Positions 9,039-15,524 of a DNA stretch of 64,000 bases are shown here, one piece after another. Each line of letters begins with the position of its first letter. Within the stretch, counting starts at the first letter, position 1. Under the pieces are notes generated by a model. It worked only from the letters and a program-made list of their open reading frames with translations, did no database searches and was not told the origin of the DNA. Both the position numbers and the translations under genes were made by a program. The DNA comes from Chryseobacterium sp. G0201 (GTDB lineage Bacteria > Bacteroidota > Bacteroidia > Flavobacteriales > Weeksellaceae): assembly GCF_003815655.1 (NCBI RefSeq), contig NZ_CP033917.1:620001-684000 (forward strand), written 5' to 3'.

Positions 9039-9071
9039 TCTAACTTCTAACTTCTAGCTTCTAACTTCTAA
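9039..9071. repeat. short tandem repeat of a TAACTTC unit
   Basis: Four near-tandem copies of a seven- to eight-base unit (TAACTTC with one variant, TAGCTTC) lie just upstream of the NifU-like gene promoter. The same unit, with inverted copies, occurs near 32.9 kb. Confidence 0.7.
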
Positions 9072-9076
9072 ATCCG

Positions 9077-9084
9077 TATTTTTG
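9077..9084 (+). promoter_or_regulatory. -7 box of the nfu promoter
   Basis: TATTTTTG matches TAnnTTTG and lies 21 bases before the ATG at 9106. The in-frame upstream start at 9082 would be inside this box, which supports the downstream start. Confidence 0.45.
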
Positions 9085-9105
9085 TATCTCAAATTTAACG
9101 AAAAA

Positions 9106-9984
9106 ATGCATACTATACTTATAGAACCAACTGAAAACCCAAAAGTGATGAAATTTGTAGCAGATTACAACTTGATTCCCGGGTCTTTGGAACTGGACAG
9201 AGATTCTGATGTTTCAGAAATTCCTTTGGCACAAGAACTTTTCAATTATCCTTTTGTTGAAAGAATTTTTATTACTGCAAATTTTGTAGCGGTTGCCAAA
9301 CAAGACACTGTTGAATGGGAACATGTAGTTGAAAGTCTGAAAAACATCATTGAAGACGAACTATTGGCTAATCCTAGAATTTACCTTCAAAAGAAAAAGG
9401 AAATGTATCAGATCTATGCAGAAATGACCCCAAATCCAGCGGTGATGAAGTTCGTTTCAAGCAAACTGTTATTGGAAGGTTTTGTTGAAGTAAAATCCAG
9501 AGAACAATCTGAAGGAGTTCCTTTAGCTCAGGCTATTTTTAAAGAGTTTGATTTTGCGAAGGAAGTTTTTATTTCTGATAATTTTGTGGCGGTAACTAGA
9601 GATAATTCTGTGGAATGGCACCAAGTAATGATGGCTGTTCGCGGCTTAATCGCTGACTATTTACAAAACGGTGGTGAAATCTCAACGATAGAAGCTCAAA
9701 CTCACGAAAATCCTGTAGAAAAGATTATCAACAGAGATTATACAGACGACGAGCAGAAAATATCTGATATATTAAATGAATACGTTGCTCCTGCAGTAGA
9801 AAATGACGGTGGGAAAATCTCTTTGATGGAATACGTTCAATCTACAAAAACAGCAAGAATGCTTTTACAGGGAGCTTGCTCAGGATGCCCAAGTTCTACG
9901 GCTACTTTGAAAAACGGAATTGAAGGTATTTTAAAACAATTTGTACCAGATTTGGTAGAAAGAGTAGAAGCTGTAAACGGATAA
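9106..9984 (+). CDS. NifU/Nfu-type Fe-S carrier with duplicated N-terminal domain
   Basis: This 292-residue protein delivers or assembles iron-sulfur clusters. Two consecutive Nfu N-terminal domains are visible. The first opens with HTILIEPTENPKVMKF (about residues 1-95) and the second with YQIYAEMTPNPAVMKF (about residues 100-190), each containing a PLAQ..F..F..VFI..NFVAV segment. The C-terminal NifU domain carries the cluster-binding CSGCPSS motif near residue 265. Most Nfu proteins have a single N-domain, so this is a duplicated form. It starts a three-gene run with a small lipoprotein gene and hemH, spaced by 8 bases and then overlapping. Confidence 0.92.
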   Translation: MHTILIEPTENPKVMKFVADYNLIPGSLELDRDSDVSEIPLAQELFNYPFVERIFITANFVAVAKQDTVEWEHVVESLKNIIEDELLANPRIYLQKKKEMYQIYAEMTPNPAVMKFVSSKLLLEGFVEVKSREQSEGVPLAQAIFKEFDFAKEVFISDNFVAVTRDNSVEWHQVMMAVRGLIADYLQNGGEISTIEAQTHENPVEKIINRDYTDDEQKISDILNEYVAPAVENDGGKISLMEYVQSTKTARMLLQGACSGCPSSTATLKNGIEGILKQFVPDLVERVEAVNG

Positions 9985-9992
9985 TTATTAAT

Positions 9993-10448
9993 ATGAGAAT
10001 ATTTTTTCTTTTAGTTTGCTTCAGTCTCAGTATCCTTTCGTGCAAGAAAGAAACAGAATCACATTCTGATATTAATATTGGATTTCATGAAGATCTTGTG
10101 AAATCTAATTTAGCCAAAGACAGCCTTCAGAAAATGGATATTGTTTTTGATAAGCTTAATAAAAAGAATACAACTTTTCTGGATTACTATGTCAACTATT
10201 ATTACAAGCTTGACAAAGAAACTCAAGACGAAATCAAAAAATCTAAAGGAGAAAATTTCTTAAGTGACCATCCTGAAGAATACTTCGCGCTGTTCACAAA
10301 AATAATCACTGAAAAAGGTGACAAATACCTTAATTCTTTCGGAATTACAAAAGATGAGGAAATGCTTGCCAGAGAAGTGTATATTTTTCACTTAAAGAAA
10401 AACTATGGTCCAACTGTTGATGGACAACTGGAAAATCTAAATAAATAA
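9993..10448 (+). CDS. putative lipoprotein
   Basis: This 151-residue protein has a clear lipoprotein signal (MRIFFLLVCFSLSILSCKK, lipobox LSC at residue 17). The mature part is highly charged and helical, rich in Lys, Asp and Glu, with no recognised domain. It starts 8 bases after the nfu gene, and its stop overlaps the hemH ATG (TAATG), so translation is probably coupled. The context suggests expression together with Fe-S and heme functions, but nothing in the sequence shows a role in them. Confidence 0.8.
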   Translation: MRIFFLLVCFSLSILSCKKETESHSDINIGFHEDLVKSNLAKDSLQKMDIVFDKLNKKNTTFLDYYVNYYYKLDKETQDEIKKSKGENFLSDHPEEYFALFTKIITEKGDKYLNSFGITKDEEMLAREVYIFHLKKNYGPTVDGQLENLNK

Positions 10449-11470
10449 TGAAAGGAATTCTATTAGTAAATCTTGGTTCGCCAAGATCAACGGCGGTAAG
10501 TGATGTAAAGGAATATCTTGACGAATTCCTTATGGACGAAAAAGTAATTGATTATCGCTGGATCTTTCGTGCGCTTTTAGTTCGTGGAATTATTTTAAAT
10601 ACAAGACCTGCAAAATCTGCGGAAGCTTATAAAACGGTCTGGACAGAACAGGGTTCGCCCTTGATCGTGATCACTCAAAAAATCCAGAAGAAACTTCAAA
10701 AACTGGTAGATGTTCCTGTGGAAATCGGGATGAGATATGCTCAGCCAAGTATTGAAGCTGGAATTCAAAAATTAGTTGATCAAGGCGTTACCGAGATCGT
10801 ACTTTTCCCATTGTATCCGCAATATGCGATGAGCACAACGGAAACGGTGATCGATAAGGCAGAAGAAGTAAGAAAAAAAAGCTTCCCGAATGTAAAGATC
10901 AATTATATACAACCTTTTTATAATAGAGAGATCTACACCGATTGTCTGGCAGAAAGTATCAAAGAAAAACTTCCTGAAAACTTCGATGCCTTACAGTTCT
11001 CTTATCACGGAGTTCCGGAAAGACATATTTACAAAACCGATCCTACGAAAACATGTAATTTAAACGATTGCTGTTCGCGTGAAAATAATCCGAGTCATCA
11101 GTTTTGCTACCGTCATCAATGTTTTGACGTTACCAATTCTGTTATTAAAAAATTAGGACTACCCAAAGAAAAAGTGATGGTTACGTTTCAGTCAAGGTTA
11201 GGAAAAGACAAATGGATGGAACCGTATACTGATGAAACTCTTGAAAGCATCGGCAAAAAAGGAATAAAAAACCTAGCTATTGTTTGTCCGGCCTTCGTTT
11301 CAGATTGTCTGGAAACACTGGAAGAAATTTCAGTTGAAGGAAAAGAACAGTTCTTACATGGTGGTGGAGAAAATTTCCATTACATCCCGTGTCTGAACGA
11401 TGAAGACCGCTGGATTGAAGTCGTAAAAACACTTTGTGAAGAAAAACTCAATGAATTCTATTTAGTTTAA
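10448..11470 (+). CDS. hemH: ferrochelatase
   Basis: This enzyme inserts ferrous iron into protoporphyrin IX (or coproporphyrin III) in the last part of heme synthesis. The 340-residue length fits. It begins GILLVNLGSPRS and contains VEIGMRYAQPSI, LFPLYPQYAMSTTETV and the FSYHGVPERH motif with the catalytic His near residue 186. Right after this is a cysteine-rich segment (CNLNDCCSREN....CYRHQC, about residues 200-225), which resembles the internal cluster-binding cysteines of some bacterial ferrochelatases. The late FVSDCLETLEEI helix holds the conserved Glu pair. Its start codon overlaps the upstream lipoprotein stop. Confidence 0.96.
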   Translation: MKGILLVNLGSPRSTAVSDVKEYLDEFLMDEKVIDYRWIFRALLVRGIILNTRPAKSAEAYKTVWTEQGSPLIVITQKIQKKLQKLVDVPVEIGMRYAQPSIEAGIQKLVDQGVTEIVLFPLYPQYAMSTTETVIDKAEEVRKKSFPNVKINYIQPFYNREIYTDCLAESIKEKLPENFDALQFSYHGVPERHIYKTDPTKTCNLNDCCSRENNPSHQFCYRHQCFDVTNSVIKKLGLPKEKVMVTFQSRLGKDKWMEPYTDETLESIGKKGIKNLAIVCPAFVSDCLETLEEISVEGKEQFLHGGGENFHYIPCLNDEDRWIEVVKTLCEEKLNEFYLV

Positions 11471-11478
11471 AATATAGT

Positions 11479-11499
11479 AACCTTCGGAAACGGAGGTTA
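11479..11499 (+). terminator. terminator of hemH
   Basis: A stem (AACCTTCG with CGGAGGTT, one G-U pair) and a short loop are followed by seven T a few bases after the hemH stop. Confidence 0.7.
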
Positions 11500-11718
11500 T
11501 TTTTTTGTGTAAATATAAGTTGACATTATCACAGGCTCAGAATCTTTCAATCACAATAATTTCTCCCTGTCTCATTGTGAGAAAACTCCAACCTATTTTA
11601 ATTCTCTTCGTCACATAATGAGAATTGTTAAACCAAAATAGTTTCTGCCCATTCTGGTGATGAGACGGCTTCAACTTATATTTTGGGCTAAAATCTGACT
11701 TATATACCTTTATTTAAT

Positions 11719-11816
11719 AGATGCTTCGACTCCGCTCAGCATGACATCGCTACAAATTACCGTAAAATAAGACGGTTAGTATTAGACGTGTCATGCTGAG
11801 CGGAGTCGAAGCATCT
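11719..11816. repeat. 28-bp perfect inverted repeat
   Basis: The arms at 11719-11746 and 11789-11816 are exact reverse complements over 28 bases (core GCTTCGACTCCGCTCAGC), separated by 42 bases. This type of element recurs between genes in many Bacteroidota genomes. As a transcript it would form a very long hairpin. Confidence 0.9.
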
Positions 11817-11890
11817 CTTTTTATTAAATCTTTTATGAGATTACCCACTTTCGGTTAGCAATGACGGATGTTGAAAGTACGACTACCACC

Positions 11891-11975
11891 CTAGCCCGGA
11901 TTGCAGCGACATCCTTTTTGGTTGCGGGCGGAGCGAAGCGGAGCCCGTAACCAAAAAGATATAGCGGAAAGCTGG
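11891..11975. repeat. GC-rich imperfect inverted repeat
   Basis: Inner arms 11911-11929 (ATCCTTTTTGGTTGCGGGC) and 11943-11960 are complementary with two differences around a GGAGCGAAGC loop. The outer flanks (TAGCCCGGATTGCAGCG and TATAGCGGAAAGCTGG) resemble the ends of a common flavobacterial intergenic repeat. Confidence 0.75.
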
Positions 11976-12162
11976 AAAAAGCTTCAAATAAAAACAAAAA
12001 AATAATATTTCTAAGAGCACCCCTATATTTTAATTGTTAGGTTTAAAATAATTGTTAAATTTTAAATTACACCCCTATTATTTTTAAACAAAACTCTAAA
12101 TTTTAAATATTTTTCTTAACTTTACCCCATCAAAAGAATAGCATTAACCATAAAAATTAAAA

Positions 12163-12393
12163 ATGATGAATGCAACTGCCGAAATTTTAAAACATAAGAT
12201 CGAAAGCTTCACTCCTGAATTGCTTGAAACTTTGGCAAGAATGGTAGAAAAGTTAGAAATGCAGAATAGATTTTCCGTTCCTCAGTTTCAAATGGATGAA
12301 GTTTTATATAGAATTCAGTTTCATAACGAGAATCCGAAGACAAAACTTGATTTTTATGAAAATATTTCTGAGCTGGAAAAGAATATTGCGTGA
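12163..12393 (+). CDS. putative antitoxin of a ParE/RelE-type pair
   Basis: This 76-residue protein begins MMNATAEILKHKIESFTPELLETLARMVEKLE, a helical N-terminus, followed by a stretch that could wrap a toxin. No ribbon-helix-helix or HTH motif is obvious. Its assignment rests on position: its TGA overlaps the ATG of a ParE-like gene (TGATG), an arrangement typical of toxin-antitoxin operons. The second ATG at 12166 is an alternative start. Confidence 0.7.
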   Translation: MMNATAEILKHKIESFTPELLETLARMVEKLEMQNRFSVPQFQMDEVLYRIQFHNENPKTKLDFYENISELEKNIA

Positions 12394-12653
12394 TGAAAGT
12401 ATTTTTGTCCTCCATTGCAAAGAATGACATAAGACTTCTTATGAGAGTTTTTAATGCAGAAAAAGAACATAAAGGAGCCTATTTTCTGGAAGATCTGAAA
12501 GAATCGATCCAACAAATTGTGGAAAATTCTGAAGATCCGGAAACAGAACTCCAAAAAATGACGATGCAGAACTTCCCCGTTCACATTCATTACATTTTTG
12601 AAAATGAAGAAAGCTTGTTTATTACGGCAATTTTTAAGGAAATTAATAGCTAA
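12393..12653 (+). CDS. putative ParE/RelE-family toxin
   Basis: This 86-residue protein starts MKVFLSSIAKNDI. Its C-terminal half matches the RelE/ParE fold pattern (ENFP-like NFPVHIHYIFENEESLFITAIF, about residues 60-82), where strands carry the fPy.i.Y...ed.i.i.av signature. Family members either cut ribosome-bound mRNA (RelE) or poison gyrase (ParE). The sequence alone does not decide which. The ATG at 12393 overlaps the upstream stop. The GTG one codon earlier is unlikely. Confidence 0.72.
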   Translation: MKVFLSSIAKNDIRLLMRVFNAEKEHKGAYFLEDLKESIQQIVENSEDPETELQKMTMQNFPVHIHYIFENEESLFITAIFKEINS

Positions 12654-12703
12654 AAATGATTAAATAAAATATTAGCACAATTTCAGGACTATTTTATATG
12701 TAG

Positions 12704-12733
12704 AACCTTATAGGAGTTGACACCTATAAGGTT
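12704..12733. terminator. bidirectional terminator
   Basis: An 11-bp perfect stem (AACCTTATAGG with CCTATAAGGTT) has an eight-base loop and is followed by T7. It lies between the toxin-antitoxin pair and the convergent plug-protein gene. Confidence 0.75.
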
Positions 12734-12745
12734 TTTTTACATTAA

Positions 12746-13960
12746 TTATTTTCTCACAGGAGTTCTGAACTCACCATACCCCATCAAACCATCATAGCTT
12801 CTACCAAAAGGTGCATAATATAAAAATGCCTGATACAGGTTTTCCGTCTGCCAGAAATTACCGTTCACTTCACCGAAATTCAATGAACCATCTGGATTTT
12901 TTGTTGCCAGAATGTAGTTGTAGAAACCTTGTTTCAGGAATATTTTAGCAACATATTTTTTTCCGGCTTCATCATACTGCATCTGATTTTCTTTGCTTGG
13001 CTGAAAATTATTAAAACCTCCCAACACATAAATCTCTTTATCCACAGGATCGGAATCCAAAGAGAAATACACCCAAGAATAATCTGCCTCTCTTTCTGCA
13101 TTTCTTTCAATTCCGATGTCATTTCTTCTGTAATACCAAGCTCCGTTAACGTCCGGCTGATATTGATAATTCAGAGGAAAAGCCCAAACCGGATGAAGAT
13201 AGGTTTGATTTACTCCATCCTTCTGCTCAGTGGCGCGAACCATATCTGCCGGCATATTCATATTTTTATTATCAAAATAATAAAATTCATTATTTCCCGG
13301 GAAAACCAAGTTCATTTGCTGGAAAAGTAATTTATTTCCTAAAGTTGCGCTTGGTTTTAAATTATTAATTGCAACATTCGGATTGTTATTCTGCATCACA
13401 TTCAAGCTCATTGAATTGACATTAGAAGATAGATCTCCGCCTTTTGAAACTGCCTGTACTTCTACCCTTTGGTTCGCATTCGGATTTCTTGCATCTGAAA
13501 TTCTTGAAATATTTAAAGCTAAGGTAGCATTATCTTCAACCACGTAAAATCTTCTTTTAAAAAGTGGCTTGTCTGCAGAATCTTTATAAACAATCAACTC
13601 AAAATTTCCTGAAACTTTGGGCTGCATTTTGTCATTAGGAAACGTCAGCGTATAGTGTGTATAAGCCTGTAATGTATTGAATGAATACTGAAATTTATCC
13701 AGCATACCATTTAAACTTCCATTGGCAAATTCTGTAAAGAATAGATTGTCATCCTGCCAGTTTCTGTCATAATGCTTGATGGTATATCTAAAAATATCGC
13801 TTGAATTTGTAAGGTCATCAAAACTTAAAATCAAGGTCTGATTAAGGTTGATCACCGGAGTTTCATCATTCGTCTGTGGATTGAATAATTGTATACTTTG
13901 AATGTTTTGTCCAAAAACCAAACCACTCAAAGAAAGTAAAAGTATGCGCAAAGTTTTCAT
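12746..13960 (-). CDS. type IX secretion system plug protein (DUF5103)
   Basis: This 404-residue secreted protein (signal peptide MKTLRILLLSLSGLVFGQ) belongs to the family described as the periplasmic plug that closes the SprA translocon of the T9SS. The N-terminal beta-rich domain includes INLNQTLILSFDDL, the YTIKHYDRNWQ segment near residue 65, and FSFN-type YSFNTLQAYTHYTL. The C-terminal half has an E-set/starch-binding-like domain (VYFSLDSDPVDKEIYVLGGFNNFQ). It is an isolated gene here. Core T9SS genes are not nearby, which is usual in flavobacteria. Confidence 0.88.
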   Translation of the reverse strand: MKTLRILLLSLSGLVFGQNIQSIQLFNPQTNDETPVINLNQTLILSFDDLTNSSDIFRYTIKHYDRNWQDDNLFFTEFANGSLNGMLDKFQYSFNTLQAYTHYTLTFPNDKMQPKVSGNFELIVYKDSADKPLFKRRFYVVEDNATLALNISRISDARNPNANQRVEVQAVSKGGDLSSNVNSMSLNVMQNNNPNVAINNLKPSATLGNKLLFQQMNLVFPGNNEFYYFDNKNMNMPADMVRATEQKDGVNQTYLHPVWAFPLNYQYQPDVNGAWYYRRNDIGIERNAEREADYSWVYFSLDSDPVDKEIYVLGGFNNFQPSKENQMQYDEAGKKYVAKIFLKQGFYNYILATKNPDGSLNFGEVNGNFWQTENLYQAFLYYAPFGRSYDGLMGYGEFRTPVRK

Positions 13961-14054
13961 TATGACGAAGATAACGAAAAAATGGGATTTTACTTACACT
14001 TATTAAGATTTTGAAACGACAAAATATACAAAAGCTTTGTAGGTAAACACTTTC

Positions 14055-14124
14055 TTTGTCATTCCGTAGGAATCTAAACATAGTTTTTATAATTCAACAG
14101 TCGAGATTCCTGCGGAATGACAAA
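14055..14124. repeat. 21-bp inverted repeat upstream of the MBL-fold gene
   Basis: Arms 14055-14075 (TTTGTCATTCCGTAGGAATC...) and 14104-14124 are complementary with one or two differences around a 28-base loop. The core TCATTCCG...GGAATCT resembles the repeat at 29961-30038. Confidence 0.8.
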
Positions 14125-14203
14125 CTTCATGGAAAGTTGTCTAATTATTAAGATAAATAAAACTTTTGTGGTTAAATTTGTCCTAATAAAAAACATTCAG
14201 CAT

Positions 14204-14842
14204 ATGCTTCAGATTCAAGGTTTCGTATTCAATTTTGCGAGCGAAAATACTTATATAGTTTACAATGAAAACAAAAATGCCTGGTTGATCGATCCGGGAA
14301 ATATGAACGAACAGGAAACAAAAGCGATCGACAGCTTCATTAAAGAAAACGATTTAAAAATCCAGAAAATATTGTTGACTCATGCCCATATCGATCATGT
14401 TTTAGGCTTGCAATGGGCTTTTGATACATTTAAAGTTCCTGTAACGATGCATCAGGATGATCAAGAAGTATTGGATATGCTCCAAGCAAGCGGAATGAGA
14501 TTCGGTTTTCAAATTGATCCTGTAAAAGTTGAAGTAGAATACGTAAATGAAGGCGATGAATTGGAACTAGACGGAGAAAAATTTAAAATTTATCATGTTC
14601 CGGGACATTCTCCGGGAAGCGTAGTTTATCATAACGAAAATCAGAAATTCATGATCTCTGGTGATGTTCTTTTTGAACAAAGTATTGGGAGAACCGATCT
14701 TTACAAAGGAAACTACGAGCAATTAATTGATGGAATTAAAACTAAGCTTTTTATTCTTGATGATGAAACACAAGTTTTCTCTGGTCATGGAAATCCTACG
14801 TCGATTGGATTTGAGAAGGAACATAATCCGTTTTTGAAGTAA
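14204..14842 (+). CDS. MBL-fold metallo-hydrolase (glyoxalase II-like)
   Basis: This is a 212-residue zinc hydrolase. The metal-binding signature THAHIDHVLG lies near residue 68, followed by the later histidine in HVPGHSPGSV near 142, the bridging aspartate in ISGDVLF near 162, and the C-terminal GHG (VFSGHGNPTS). These fit hydroxyacylglutathione hydrolase-like enzymes. The substrate could be a thioester, but this is not shown. The longer frame from 14117 would begin inside the inverted repeat, so the ATG at 14204 (MLQIQGFVFNF) is preferred. Confidence 0.9.
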   Translation: MLQIQGFVFNFASENTYIVYNENKNAWLIDPGNMNEQETKAIDSFIKENDLKIQKILLTHAHIDHVLGLQWAFDTFKVPVTMHQDDQEVLDMLQASGMRFGFQIDPVKVEVEYVNEGDELELDGEKFKIYHVPGHSPGSVVYHNENQKFMISGDVLFEQSIGRTDLYKGNYEQLIDGIKTKLFILDDETQVFSGHGNPTSIGFEKEHNPFLK

Positions 14843-14866
14843 AAAAGAAACAAAATATCCCAAAAG

Positions 14867-15454
14867 ATGCGCTTCTTTAAAAAAACTAAATTTTTAGCAT
14901 TAAGTGATGCAATTCAAAATCCAAAGGATTGCAAAAAACTAAGTCTAATATTTATAGAATACAATCTAAAGGATAAAGGTGCTATTTTTTCACATTTCAT
15001 CAACTTAAGAACCTTAGAAATTCAGGCTGATCCTTCTATTTATAATTTGGATGATTTTGAACTTCCCGAAGAAATTGCCAGCTTAAAAAAATTAAAAAAG
15101 ATTTCACTTCTAAATCTTCCATTCAAAACCTTTCCTGAATGGCTTACTCAAATAAAATCATTAAAATATTTAATGGTTAGAGGAAATGATATAGATTCAA
15201 TTCCGGACTCAATATGTCAATTAGAAAATTTAAAAACGCTACGTATTGAAAATTGCAAGTTGAATAAATTACCTTCAACATTAAATCAAATGCAAAACTT
15301 AAGAAGTTTAGGACTTTGTAGTACAGAATTAACAGATCTCAACCCTGATCTATTTCCCAAGAATTTAAAAGAAATAAGTTTATCTGGTTCAAGAAAATTC
15401 GATGATGATGATTTGGAAAGTTTGAAAAAAGCAATGAGAAGAACTAAGATATAA
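14867..15454 (+). CDS. leucine-rich repeat protein
   Basis: This 195-residue protein has about four to five leucine-rich repeats between residues 45 and 165, with units such as LKKLKKISLLNLPFKTFPEWL, LKYLMVRGNDIDSIPDSI and LKTLRIENCKLNKLPSTL. There is no signal peptide, so it is probably cytoplasmic. LRR proteins of this type bind other proteins, and the partner is unknown. It starts 24 bases after the MBL-fold gene and may share its transcript. Confidence 0.85.
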   Translation: MRFFKKTKFLALSDAIQNPKDCKKLSLIFIEYNLKDKGAIFSHFINLRTLEIQADPSIYNLDDFELPEEIASLKKLKKISLLNLPFKTFPEWLTQIKSLKYLMVRGNDIDSIPDSICQLENLKTLRIENCKLNKLPSTLNQMQNLRSLGLCSTELTDLNPDLFPKNLKEISLSGSRKFDDDDLESLKKAMRRTKI

Positions 15455-15464
15455 TTTGTCAAAA

Positions 15465-15500
15465 TTAAGAAACCGTCAGAAAAATCTGACGGTTTCTTAA
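15465..15500. terminator. bidirectional terminator
   Basis: A perfect 16-bp stem (TTAAGAAACCGTCAGA with its complement) has a four-base loop. It lies between the LRR gene and the convergent TonB receptor gene. Confidence 0.8.
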
Positions 15501-15524
15501 TTTGATATGAAAAAAACTAATTGT

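Larger units (their letters stand above)
11500..12162. other. gene-free interval rich in palindromic repeats
   Basis: No coding frame is convincing here. The interval holds two large inverted repeats (11719-11816 and 11911-11960) and AT-rich sequence leading into the toxin-antitoxin promoter. The GC content of the repeats is clearly higher than that of their surroundings. Confidence 0.7.

Noticed and set aside
9082..9105. Eight-codon N-terminal extension of the Nfu gene
   Set aside because: It would start within the TATTTTTG promoter box. The conserved domain begins at 9106.
12929..13330. Open frame of 133 codons opposite the plug-protein gene
   Set aside because: It is antisense to a well-supported gene and resembles no known protein.
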